From assembly GCA_020851415.1 (NCBI GenBank), contig JADZCU010000050.1, forward strand, positions 1-64,000: 64,000 nucleotides of DNA. Reading direction: 5' to 3'. Of the stretch, positions 1 to 9,593 are shown in pieces. Source of the stretch: Candidatus Peregrinibacteria bacterium (GTDB lineage Bacteria; Patescibacteriota; Gracilibacteria; UBA1369). The translations under genes were made by a program, and so were the position numbers. Position 1 is the first letter of the stretch, and every line of letters begins with the position of its first letter. The notes beneath the pieces were generated by a model that worked only from the letters and a program-made list of their open reading frames with translations, was not told where the DNA came from and made no database searches.

Positions 1-3000
1 ACATGTCGATGTCGGTTGTGGTGCTGGCGGTAAGTGTTGGAATTTTTACCCAGACGTAAGTATATAAACTGTTACATCCAGATTCGATCCAGTAGGAAAG
101 TTGGGTAAGTGATCCGTAGTTTGTGGATCCAGCACTTACTGGGGTGAAACGTAAATCTCCACAATCTGATCGCATTTTTCCCTCTGCAATTGGATCAAGG
201 GTATTTATGATGAGACGCACCGGATGATCCGTATAGGTTGTGGCGTTTGGATTGTTGATAGTTATGGTACGTTTGTAGTGACCAAAGAAATCGGTTCCGT
301 TGATGGTTACCCCGGTATTTCCTGCGGTTGGTCCATCTACTACACTCAAAGAGGTGATATCTGGTGTGGCACCATCTACGGTGAATGGATCACTGTTGCT
401 GGTTGCGTATATTGTTGGGTTTGCGGGAAATGTGGTGTCGGCTGCCGAGAAAACCACACCACCTTCAGGCATGTTGTATGTTGTTCCGGTGATTACGGTT
501 GAGTTGTTACCGGAAGTGATGGTTCCTGTTGTGGTTCCACCAATGGATCCGCCACCTGTATATAGACTCAGTGTGACATCTACATTGTTACTTACGTTAA
601 TTGGGTTATTTGCGTAATCAACAGCCTGAATGGTTACGTCCATTGATTGGCCGACAATTGGTGTTCCGCCACCAGTTTTTGTTACCGATGTGATTACCAA
701 TCGGTTAATTGGGAAACTATAAAGATTATATGGTGACGTGGTTGTGTCGTTACCTGGTGTCATGTAGATGTTTCCCCATATTCCGTTCCAGGTGATGTCA
801 CCGGTTTCTGATGATGAAGATGTTGATCCCATGCCAACAGGTGTTGCTGACTGAATGGACCATTCGTTCCCGGCTCCTGCTGTGGAATCGAATCGATAGA
901 AATCAGTGTTGTTGCCACCACGTGTGGCGTAAATGATGTTGTTATTGCCTATAGAGGCAAGAGCTCCGCCTGCATCTACGGTAACCATATTGGTGTTGTT
1001 TGGCATGTTTGTCATGGTGCTCCATGATCCAACACCTGATCCGGATATGGTGTACCTCCAGAAGTTTGGATTTGCGATGGTTGGTGTTGATCCTGGTGAA
1101 CCGCGGAGCGCATAAATGGTGAGTCCATTTCCAATGCTTGCTAAATCTGAACCGCGAGCGAAAGTGTTGGTACTTGTGGGAAGATCAGCTGCCTGATAGT
1201 AGAATGGCCAGGTGTTACCAGTGATGTCGTATATGTACATCAGACCGTTATAGTTTAAACTATAAGTGTCTTCCATTTCGCTGGTACCTTTTCCTGTGGT
1301 CATCCAGAGTTTGCCGTCGTAGTAAACGATTTCACCACCATTGTTTTGTCCGTGGTTAACGGGAGCTGCTGTAAGTGTTGCCCATGTACCTGTTGCGGCA
1401 CCGGTAATGGTGTATTTTTGAAGTGTTGTTGTGGCACCTCCGTTCATGGCGTAGAGAGTTGTTCCACTACCATCACTGACCAGTGAGCCACCAACGGTTA
1501 CGCCTCCGGTAAATCCTGAAGTTGTTGGTGCCGACCACGTTCCATCTCCTGGATTTGGGGAGTTGGTGATAGTGTATTTGCGGAATGCATTGGTTGCATT
1601 TCCCAGGAGAGCATAGATACTTCCGTTTGCTCCATCAAAAGCTCCATTTGAATATACAAGTGATCCTCCGGCAGCCACGTTTGAGTCCGGTTGGGCTAGA
1701 GGAGTGCGATTATTTATCGGCCAGGTATTGGCGTTAGGGCCTGTGAATGGATATCTAAAAAGCAGTTTGCGCCCCGGTACGGTTGTTGAGTTACTTTGAA
1801 CGGTTTTTGCCTGGCCATCACCGGTTGTGAGGTAGAGCTCGGGGCCACCTGATGGACCTGTGCTGACGTATGTAACGGCGCCCTTATCTGTGGTTCCACC
1901 AATGGTTGTTCGGAAATTTGTTAAACTACTCCAAACATCTGCTGTAGCACAGTTTGGTCCTGTTGTGAAACAGTAGGCGTATACTTCCGGGTTCGCTCCT
2001 CCGCGTGCTGTATAGATTCTGTTTACTCCATCTGTGGTAAAGGATGCACCGCCACTAATTGTTGCGGCAGGATTTGCCGGATCGAAGGCATTCCATACTC
2101 CGGTTTCAGTGTTAAATGACCAGAAATTTGTTGATCCACCTTGGAGTGCATAGATTCTTTGTCCTGTACCCGGATGAATGAGTGCGCCACCTGTGGTGAT
2201 GGACGCTGGCATGTCTGCTGGTGCGGAAATCATTGGCCAGGTGTTTGCGTCTGCTCCAGTAAATGGCATTCCGTAAAGCATGGCACTTACGTTGGCACTT
2301 GTTTGATAAGCATCGTTACCTGTTGAAACATAAAGTTCGGCACCGCCACTTGGACCGCCTGGAACATAGGTGATACCACCGCGTGTGTTTCCTCCTGTGT
2401 CACTGACCAGTACACCAGTTGGTAATATTGGCATAACACTCCAGGTGTTTGTGCCAACAGTGTACTTCATCACACCTGAAGTCCCGTTACCTGTTGTTGC
2501 GTAAATATCTGTTCCATCAGTCGTGAGTGATGCTCCGGCATAGGCGGTGTAGTTTGTGACGTAAGTTTGTGTTCCGGTACCGTTTGATGAGAAATTTATT
2601 GCAGAGCCCCCCTGAGTTGTGGATATTTGGAAAGTATCGGTTGTTTTATTGATGACGAAGTAAGAGGTTCCAGCACCCAGTCCGCCAGGTACGGTTCCCG
2701 TTGTGGCGATGGTAATTCTTGCTCCGTTGTATAAACCGTGACCTACTGAAGTAAAAATGTCGGTTGTGAAATCTGGCGTGTAAGTGGTACTTGGGATTTG
2801 CATGTTCGCTATTGTTGACCAGGTACCTTCACCGGTTGACGGAACTGTGATGGTGAATTTATAGAATGTGTTGGTATTATTTCCTCTTAGTGCGTAGAGT
2901 GCGCCACCAACACCAACCATTGAACCACCACTTGCAATAGTTGCTGGAGCTGTTGCGGTGAGTGTCCCCCAAGTGTTTACCGTACAGCCTGATCCAGTAT

Positions 3001-6000
3001 TTTGGAAACAGTATTTATAAACGGTTGTAGTGGTGCTACCGCGGAGTAAATATATGTAGTCGCCGGTTCCAGGGTATGCGAGCGCGGCACCGTGGCCTGC
3101 GCTTGCTGGCGGTGCGGTTAATTGTATCCATCCGTTTTCTGTTGCGTTGTATCTGAAGAATTGTGAACTGTTGGTTGCATATATGAGATCTGGAGCCATA
3201 GCGAGCATGGTTGTTCCAGTAGTGAAAGTGTTGGTTGTGCCAGGAAGATTATCGAGTTCTGTCCATACGTTTGTTGATGGATCATACTTGAAGAACCTTT
3301 CGCTTGATCCACCCGGAACCATGTATATTTTATTGTTTAATGTTACCACAGAGTTTCCTAAACCTTGGGTAAATCCATATTCCTGGATCATATCTTCTCC
3401 CGCTGATCCAAGGTATTTGGGACGATTAAAATACAACCATTCGTTTGTTGTTACGTCATATCTTCCAAATTGGCTTGCAGAAAAGAATCCATAAATGTAG
3501 GAAGCTGCGTAGCTCTGTGTTCCTGATCCTGTTGAAGTGATATCGATGGCACTACCGTTTGGAGTGAGTGCCAACTGAAAAGTATCTACAGTGGCGTTCA
3601 CCACATAGTATGGCCCTGCGCCAAGGTTACCAGGAAATGTTCCGGTTGTGCTCAGGGTTACCTTACTTTTATTTCCTAAACCGTGACTTACATCAGTGAG
3701 TATATCTGTGGTGTCATCGGCGGTGTAGGTTCCATTTCCGCTGTAGGCCAAGCTTGAAGTTGTTGAACTGGCATCTGCGGGCTGTGGACCTGGTAAATAC
3801 GGCCACGTGTTTGTGCTAATTTTGTATCTGAATAGGGCTCCACCAAAGTTCATGTCTACAGCAGTTCCCGGATTATAACCGTCGTAACTTGTTGCACCTA
3901 CGGCCCATATTTCTTCATCACCGCTTCCGGGCGATCCTGGTGTGGGGTCATAGAACGATAGTTCACCTCCATCCGAGAATGTTGAACTTTGGCTTTGATT
4001 AAATTTTGTTGGTGCAACACTCATGGGGATCCATCGGCTTCCGATGGTACCTGCTGGATCATAGCGCCAGAAAGTGTTGGATTTACTTCCTTTGGTTGCA
4101 TATATATAGGTACCGTCTGTTGTGAGTGCACTTCCTCCGTATGTTGGGCTTGGGGTGAGATCGTTGAGGGTTGTGCTTCCGCCATTGGTTGGATCATCGC
4201 CATCGAGGGTGTTGTTCCAGCGATTATTGGTAATGTTATACCTCCAGAAGTTTGTTGTGCCTCCACCGGCAGTTACATAGATATTGTCACCGATAATTGC
4301 TGATGATCCACCACCTCCAATGTTGCCAGGCGCAGCCGCTCTGGCGGTACCATCCCAGGTTTGAGTAGCAACATTAAAGCGGCAAACCACTGTGGTGCTT
4401 CCCCCTTTAATGCGGTAGATGTAGTTGCTGCTGGCGTGATATACGAGCGAACTTCCCACACCGCCACCGCTTGAACAGCTTCCACTGTTTGCGGTAAGCA
4501 CAGACCATCGATTTTGTGAGATGGTGTATTTATAGAAGTTGTTGCTACCAAGAATTGCGTAAATTTCATCACTGCCCACCGCAATCAAATCTGAAGTTGA
4601 GTTGGGTGATACCGGTGTCCATTCGAGTGTTGTCCATTCGTTAGTGGCGGGATCATATGATCTAAATGGCGTTGTTGAGTCGTCACTTAGTACATAGAAT
4701 TTTCCTCCGGAGTAAGTAATTGAACGTGTTCGAAGGTTGTCACCCTGATTGAGCGGTACACCATCATCACGGAGACCCATATTGAAAACTGACCACACGC
4801 CCTGGTCACCGGCTTTTCCTGGATCAGCATCAATAATATATTTTGCAAGCGTGAGTCCACTCGCAGCGCCTTGTCGAAGATAAATGGTGTTGTTGTCGTA
4901 TTTTACGAGTCCATGTGATATTGAACCAAAAATATTAAATGGTGTATCGGGTAATCTGGTCCATGTGTTTGTGATGGGGTCATAACTCATAAACATCGCG
5001 TCTCCCCCAGATATGCTGCTATCCCCCATAGCTACATAAAGTTTTCCATTGACTTCTACCATATCGTTTCCGGCACCCTGGTTTACATTCAATGTGTAAT
5101 TGCCAGTTGGATAAAACTGTTCACCGGGTTCCGCAATATTTTCACCAGTATCCAAAACACTTTCATACATTGAGTGCCAACGGTTGTTGACGAAGTCATA
5201 TATCCAAAAATCTCTGCTGGTATTGCCTTTAAAGGCGTAGATGAAATTTCCTGAACCCGGATATGTGAGCGATGCACCTGAACTTATACTATTTGGTGCC
5301 GGTTCAGGCTTTTCAGTGATTGGCCATTCATCGGTTGCGATCTTATATCGAAAGAGAACACCACAACTTTTTGTTTGTGAAACAAAACAAGTTCCTGAGT
5401 TGGTTTTTGGACCAAATGCTCCTTGACCCGGGGTAAGCCATATTTCTTCATCGCCGCTTCCAGGTGACCCGGAAGTTGGATCATAAAACACTAAATCGCC
5501 ACCATCTGAAGTACAGTTACCACCGCTATTGAGTCCGCAAGTCCAACCAACTTCGGTTGGTGCTTCGGCCATGCTTGACCAACTGTTTGTTGCAAAGTTG
5601 TAACGCCAGAAATTATATCTTTCACCACCTTGAGTTACATAGAGATATGTTCCATCATTTTCAATATCTGCACCTCCAAGCACTTCATCTGGGAGTTGTG
5701 CCATCACAGTTGAACCATCTGTTTGGGTGTTCGACCAGCTGTTTCCTGTTATGTTGTAGCGCCAAATTCCTTTGTTTCTTCCTCCGGCGATTGCATAGAT
5801 ATTGTTTGGATCAGATGGTAATATTGTGAGTCCTGTTCCGCCGTCCATATCCTGTGGAGTGTCTGCCATTTGAACCCATGTGTTGCCGGTGATGCTATAT
5901 CTCCAGAATTGCCGATTCGTACGGTTGTTGCCGGTAATGTATCCTTTAATCGCATAAAGGTAGTCTCCGGATCCTGGATAAACTAAGGCGTTTCCTGATC

Positions 6001-8281
6001 CAGCAAAGGATTCACTTGGTGTACCGGCCGCCATACTGGCAAGGTTTGTTGTGGTATTTGTTAATGTGTTATATCTGGTGAGTGTTGTTGAACCAAATTG
6101 GGTTGTCATGTAGTAGATGTTGGTTCCAACCGCTTCCATGGAAGATCCGCGACCGGTTGCTATTGAACTTGAACTTAAAATCATCAACCAAGTATTGAGA
6201 GCTGGATCGTATCTGTAAAAACCACCAGTGCTTCCCCACAAGACATAAAATTTTCCGTCTACAACTTCCATGCTATTACCATAACTTTGCACCGCTGTAC
6301 CAAAGTTTTGTTCTATGGTTCTTCCATCGTTCAGTTTTCCAATGTTGTAGGCAAGCCAGGTGTCGTTTGGTATGTCATACTTCCAAACATCAGCTCTTGA
6401 TTCTCCTATGTAAGTGTTGTTTGCACCGGCAAAAACGTAGATGGTATTGTTATCGATCTTTACCATTGATGCTCCCGTTGACACGGTATCAGGTGTGTCT
6501 GTGAGTTTTTTCCACTCATTGGTTGAAGGGTCAAATCGGTAGAACCTGCTGCTGCTGCCAAAGAGGTAGTACATTTTTCCGTCCACTTCAACCATAGTTG
6601 CACCGTTGCTTTGTTGTACGGAGCTTGTGAGAAGTGGCAGATTTTGTGAAAGCGGTACGTTTGGATCTCCGTCGATTGTTATTTTTGCTCTGTTCCAAGG
6701 AATGTAGGTATTGTATGGAAGCAGGAATTTGAAGAAAGTTGCTGTGGTTGCTCCTCCCAGGAGGTACATATTTTCTCCGCTTGGGTCTTCTGCGCTTACA
6801 CCTGGGTATGACAGGCTGGTTCCTTCACCAAAATTTACAGGAGCGCGTGGAGTGTTCCATAGTGGAAATTTATAGGCGTTGGTTCCTGTGAGTGGCAAGC
6901 GTAAAATATCACCGCTCAGCAGACTGGTTGATTTAATACCACTCGTGACAAAAAGTTCACCGCCACCACTGGTGCCGGATGCTATATAAGTGATTCCGCC
7001 AGTTGCTTTTTGTGGGTTTGTCGTGAGATCCAAGGTGAAATTTACACCAATATCAAAAAATGTTGATTCCATAACTGGTCCATCTGATGTGTTGTTCCAG
7101 CGATCATTTGTGATGCTGTATCTCCAGATATCATGACGTCCATTTCCCGGTGTGGCGTAAATGAAAGTTCCATCTGTCGTTAGTGAACCACCTGGGCCAA
7201 CGGGATCTGGTGTTGTTGCCATAGATGTCCATGTGTTATTTACCGTGTCAAAACGCCAGAATTTTTTTTGGTTATTTCCCTGGAAAGCGTAAATGTAATC
7301 TCCTGTTCCCGGATAAATTAATGCTGCACCTCCGTAAACAAGATCAGGTGCCTGGGCCAACGGTGTAGAGTTGTCTGCCGCTGTTGTTTTCCATCGTGAT
7401 CCTGAAGCCGCAGTTGTATCGTAGCGATAAAACGTTGTTTTATTTCCGCCAAAAAATGCATAGATTTGATTTCCCACTGCCGTAATTGCGGCACCTGCCG
7501 ATACGGATGTTGGTATGTTATCTTCATTTGTCCAAGTTCCTGGTAAACTTTGCAATGTGTCGAAAGACCTGAACTGAACACCCGATACTGTTGCGTAAAT
7601 TCTATCTCCAATTGCAGTGAAAGATGAGGCATCACCGATGCTCAATCCAGTTAAATCTACCCAATCATTAGTTGCAGGACGGTACTTTTTTGTGAGGGTT
7701 GATCCACCAAAGTAGTACACCTCATTGTTGATTCCAAATACTTTTGTCCCAGACGTTTGATTTGTTGTAAACATTGGGATTAGATCAGAATTCGCTGTAT
7801 CATCGGCGTAAGTATTTGGTCCTGTGTACCACTGATTTTGCGCAATTTTGTACATGAACATATCACGCGAACTTCCTCCCAAATACGCGTAAATTGTGTC
7901 ATCATCGATTTTTTCCATTGAAGCGCCCCATGTTGGATACGATAATGGTGCATCAGCCAGTGGAGTTGCGTTACAGATTCCTGTAGCGGGTTCGAATCGC
8001 CAGAAACTTTGTCCAGTCGTTGCGCCCAGAACGTAGACGTAATTGCCTACGGAAAGCAGCACACTACCTGCGCTTTGAGCTGGGCAGTTAGTGGATGTTT
8101 GTGTAACCCACACTGCGGCGGGTAACGCAAAAGTTGCGAATGTCATGAAGACACCCACAATCACCGCAGCGACAATCAGTGCTTGCGGTTTGCGTTTCGC
8201 GCTTTGAACAGTTTTGCGAAATGAAATTTTCGCTTTTGAAAAAGTTTGTTTTACTTTTTCGAAGAAGGATAATTTTTCCAT
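1..8281 (-). CDS. Giant membrane-anchored kelch-repeat surface protein (3' end outside window)
   Basis: One reading frame runs from an ATG at 8281 to the left edge with no stop that I found: at least 2,760 residues, C-terminus missing. I translated the start, the left end and many internal stretches, all in the same frame, but did not check every codon. Residues 1-33 are basic, 34-57 form a signal anchor (ALIVAAVIVGVFMTFATFAL). Dozens of kelch/galactose-oxidase-like beta-propeller blades follow, with recurring phrases such as YPGTGDYIYAFQGN and PFTGPNANTWP. Near 440-700 is an Ig-like domain, near 245-345 an IPT/TIG-like domain (ITSLSVVDGPTAGNTGVTI), and from about 245 to 1 a segment resembling DUF2341. 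This suggests an exported, cell-surface binding protein; the ligand is unknown. Its leader ends in AAAAAACCTCC before ATG and has no Shine-Dalgarno site. Confidence 0.88.
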   Translation of the reverse strand, partial: MEKLSFFEKVKQTFSKAKISFRKTVQSAKRKPQALIVAAVIVGVFMTFATFALPAAVWVTQTSTNCPAQSAGSVLLSVGNYVYVLGATTGQSFWRFEPATGICNATPLADAPLSYPTWGASMEKIDDDTIYAYLGGSSRDMFMYKIAQNQWYTGPNTYADDTANSDLIPMFTTNQTSGTKVFGINNEVYYFGGSTLTKKYRPATNDWVDLTGLSIGDASSFTAIGDRIYATVSGVQFRSFDTLQSLPGTWTNEDNIPTSVSAGAAITAVGNQIYAFFGGNKTTFYRYDTTAASGSRWKTTAADNSTPLAQAPDLVYGGAALIYPGTGDYIYAFQGNNQKKFWRFDTVNNTWTSMATTPDPVGPGGSLTTDGTFIYATPGNGRHDIWRYSITNDRWNNTSDGPVMESTFFDIGVNFTLDLTTNPQKATGGITYIASGTSGGGELFVTSGIKSTSLLSGDILRLPLTGTNAYKFPLWNTPRAPVNFGEGTSLSYPGVSAEDPSGENMYLLGGATTATFFKFLLPYNTYIPWNRAKITIDGDPNVPLSQNLPLLTSSVQQSNGATMVEVDGKMYYLFGSSSRFYRFDPSTNEWKKLTDTPDTVSTGASMVKIDNNTIYVFAGANNTYIGESRADVWKYDIPNDTWLAYNIGKLNDGRTIEQNFGTAVQSYGNSMEVVDGKFYVLWGSTGGFYRYDPALNTWLMILSSSSIATGRGSSMEAVGTNIYYMTTQFGSTTLTRYNTLTNTTTNLASMAAGTPSESFAGSGNALVYPGSGDYLYAIKGYITGNNRTNRQFWRYSITGNTWVQMADTPQDMDGGTGLTILPSDPNNIYAIAGGRNKGIWRYNITGNSWSNTQTDGSTVMAQLPDEVLGGADIENDGTYLYVTQGGERYNFWRYNFATNSWSSMAEAPTEVGWTCGLNSGGNCTSDGGDLVFYDPTSGSPGSGDEEIWLTPGQGAFGPKTNSGTCFVSQTKSCGVLFRYKIATDEWPITEKPEPAPNSISSGASLTYPGSGNFIYAFKGNTSRDFWIYDFVNNRWHSMYESVLDTGENIAEPGEQFYPTGNYTLNVNQGAGNDMVEVNGKLYVAMGDSSISGGDAMFMSYDPITNTWTRLPDTPFNIFGSISHGLVKYDNNTIYLRQGAASGLTLAKYIIDADPGKAGDQGVWSVFNMGLRDDGVPLNQGDNLRTRSITYSGGKFYVLSDDSTTPFRSYDPATNEWTTLEWTPVSPNSTSDLIAVGSDEIYAILGSNNFYKYTISQNRWSVLTANSGSCSSGGGVGSSLVYHASSNYIYRIKGGSTTVVCRFNVATQTWDGTARAAAPGNIGGGGSSAIIGDNIYVTAGGGTTNFWRYNITNNRWNNTLDGDDPTNGGSTTLNDLTPSPTYGGSALTTDGTYIYATKGSKSNTFWRYDPAGTIGSRWIPMSVAPTKFNQSQSSTFSDGGELSFYDPTPGSPGSGDEEIWAVGATSYDGYNPGTAVDMNFGGALFRYKISTNTWPYLPGPQPADASSTTSSLAYSGNGTYTADDTTDILTDVSHGLGNKSKVTLSTTGTFPGNLGAGPYYVVNATVDTFQLALTPNGSAIDITSTGSGTQSYAASYIYGFFSASQFGRYDVTTNEWLYFNRPKYLGSAGEDMIQEYGFTQGLGNSVVTLNNKIYMVPGGSSERFFKYDPSTNVWTELDNLPGTTNTFTTGTTMLAMAPDLIYATNSSQFFRYNATENGWIQLTAPPASAGHGAALAYPGTGDYIYLLRGSTTTTVYKYCFQNTGSGCTVNTWGTLTATAPATIASGGSMVGVGGALYALRGNNTNTFYKFTITVPSTGEGTWSTIANMQIPSTTYTPDFTTDIFTSVGHGLYNGARITIATTGTVPGGLGAGTSYFVINKTTDTFQISTTQGGSAINFSSNGTGTQTYVTNYTAYAGASLTTDGTDIYATTGNGTSGVMKYTVGTNTWSVMPILPTGVLVSDTGGNTRGGITYVPGGPSGGAELYVSTGNDAYQTSANVSAMLYGMPFTGADANTWPMISAPADMPASITTGGALIHPGTGQRIYALQGGSTNFWSFNTETGVWNAFDPANPAATISGGASFTTDGVNRIYTARGGANPEVYAYCFTTGPNCATADVWSSLTNFRTTIGGTTDKGAVTYVSTGPSGGPELYLTTGDGQAKTVQSNSTTVPGRKLLFRYPFTGPNANTWPINNRTPLAQPDSNVAAGGSLVYSNGAFDGANGSIYALLGNATNAFRKYTITNSPNPGDGTWSAPTTSGFTGGVTVGGSLVSDGSGTTLYAMNGGATTTLQKYTITGAATGTWATLTAAPVNHGQNNGGEIVYYDGKLWMTTGKGTSEMEDTYSLNYNGLMYIYDITGNTWPFYYQAADLPTSTNTFARGSDLASIGNGLTIYALRGSPGSTPTIANPNFWRYTISGSGVGSWSTMTNMPNNTNMVTVDAGGALASIGNNNIIYATRGGNNTDFYRFDSTAGAGNEWSIQSATPVGMGSTSSSSETGDITWNGIWGNIYMTPGNDTTTSPYNLYSFPINRLVITSVTKTGGGTPIVGQSMDVTIQAVDYANNPINVSNNVDVTLSLYTGGGSIGGTTTGTITSGNNSTVITGTTYNMPEGGVVFSAADTTFPANPTIYATSNSDPFTVDGATPDITSLSVVDGPTAGNTGVTINGTDFFGHYKRTITINNPNATTYTDHPVRLIINTLDPIAEGKMRSDCGDLRFTPVSAGSTNYGSLTQLSYWIESGCNSLYTYVWVKIPTLTASTTTDIDM

Positions 8282-8358
8282 GGAGGTTTTTTGTTTAAAT
8301 TTTTATTTTAATTTTTGGCATTTAGGCATTACTCTCCTAGCGCGAGAATAATCTTATT

Positions 8359-8387
8359 ATTTTACACTTTTTTTCCCTTTTTTGCAA
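8359..8387 (-). promoter_or_regulatory. Promoter of the giant kelch gene
   Basis: On the minus strand a -35 TTGCAA (8387-8382) is followed by a 17-base spacer and a -10 TAAAAT (8364-8359). The predicted start is near 8352, giving a leader of about 70 bases. The -35 box is palindromic and is shared with the divergent promoter. Confidence 0.6.
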
Positions 8388-8409
8388 AGTATTAGCACAA
8401 TGCTATTAT
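8382..8409 (+). promoter_or_regulatory. Promoter of the aldolase-FBPase operon
   Basis: A -35 TTGCAA (8382-8387), a 16-base spacer and an extended -10 TGCTATTAT (8401-8409) point to the aldolase gene. The leader would be about 130 bases. The rest of the 265-base intergenic region 8282-8546 holds no gene that I can support. Confidence 0.55.
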
Positions 8410-8546
8410 ACGTACAGTATGCGATAATTTAGCATTATGTCAACTACGAAAGAAAGGCTCAAAGGGCAACGGTTTTTTTGCCTGCAAATTGACTTTTTTT
8501 GGTGAATGCCTCAGTTTGAATTTGTATACATTTTTTTGCACACACT

Positions 8547-9587
8547 ATGACGAATATACCTGCACTCGTACCGTTCGAAAAAGGGAGCAATCCTTATGTG
8601 CGTGTGTTGAGTGGTGGATATGTTCTTTCAAATTTGCAAACCGTCTTGTCTGTTGCGCACAAAAATCGTTTTGGAGTGATCGCCATAAATCAGAGGTCTC
8701 CATATATCGTTACGGCTTCTTTGGAGGCGGCATGGCAAGAGCATTCACCAGTGATTTTAGAGTGTGCAGAAAGTGAAACGGAATACTGCAATATGGCACC
8801 TGATCGTATGAGTAATCTGGTGCATGATGGAATCGAAGCAATGATAAAAAAATATGGGTACACCGTGCCGGTTGTTGTCCATCAGGATCACGTTCAAAAG
8901 GATTTAACTTTGATTGATCGGGCAGCGCAGGCCGGTTTTTCCTCATGTGAGGTAGATCTTTCGCGCCTTCCCCTGGATGAAAATATAACGCGCTCGGCCG
9001 AGATTGTGAAAAAAATGCACCCGCTTGGAATTTCCGTTGAGGTAGAGGAAGGTGAAATCGGTTTTGCCGAATCACTGAAAGATCCTGACCACGAACAGCA
9101 ATATTTTACTCAAGTTGAAGATGCGGTAAAACTTGTTGAGGCGACACGTCCAGATGCACTGGCGATTTTTGTCGGTAACGGTCATGGAAATTATGTTTCC
9201 GCACCAAAAATCGGTTATGATCGTATTCGCGAAATTGCCGATGCTGTAGCGTCTTATGATGTGTACGTAGTTCTACATGGAGGCAGCGGACTTCCACCTT
9301 CCGAATTTAATAAAGCTGTAAATTCCGGTGCGGCAAAATTTAATTATGCCACATCTGTTTCGGATATTTTATTTAAGCATTTCACACCCGAAGTAAAAGC
9401 TGAAATGGAAAAAGTCGCCAAGGAAATGAATCGACCTTTACGCAAAGTTTTGAAATTTGTTGAGCCGAAAATTGACGCTATGGATAAAGCTATTTTGCAG
9501 GTGGCAATGAATGAAATGACGGAGCATATTCGGATGATGATGCGAGATGCATTTTATTCAAACGGGAAGGCCGAGTTGTATAAATAA
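8547..9587 (+). CDS. fba: Class II fructose-bisphosphate aldolase
   Basis: 346 residues. The protein interconverts fructose-1,6-bisphosphate with dihydroxyacetone phosphate and glyceraldehyde-3-phosphate in the cytosol, using a metal ion. Class II landmarks are visible: HQDH near residue 105 (metal and catalytic region), EVEEGEIGF near 167, GNGHGNYVSAP near 206 and LHGGSGLPPSEF near 242, the last two corresponding to zinc-ligand histidine and phosphate-binding loops. The C-terminal 60 residues are helical. The ATG has no Shine-Dalgarno site. The FBPase gene follows after 6 bases, so the pair is an operon serving gluconeogenesis or the pentose-phosphate supply. Confidence 0.9.
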   Translation: MTNIPALVPFEKGSNPYVRVLSGGYVLSNLQTVLSVAHKNRFGVIAINQRSPYIVTASLEAAWQEHSPVILECAESETEYCNMAPDRMSNLVHDGIEAMIKKYGYTVPVVVHQDHVQKDLTLIDRAAQAGFSSCEVDLSRLPLDENITRSAEIVKKMHPLGISVEVEEGEIGFAESLKDPDHEQQYFTQVEDAVKLVEATRPDALAIFVGNGHGNYVSAPKIGYDRIREIADAVASYDVYVVLHGGSGLPPSEFNKAVNSGAAKFNYATSVSDILFKHFTPEVKAEMEKVAKEMNRPLRKVLKFVEPKIDAMDKAILQVAMNEMTEHIRMMMRDAFYSNGKAELYK

Positions 9588-9593
9588 TATTTT

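Noticed and set aside
1..8200. Several open frames of 60-115 codons on both strands inside the giant gene
   Set aside because: They lie in other frames of one continuous coding frame, are low-complexity and show no recognisable product.
8710..9075. 121-codon minus-strand frame opposite the aldolase gene
   Set aside because: Antisense shadow of a clear aldolase; no promoter or family resemblance.
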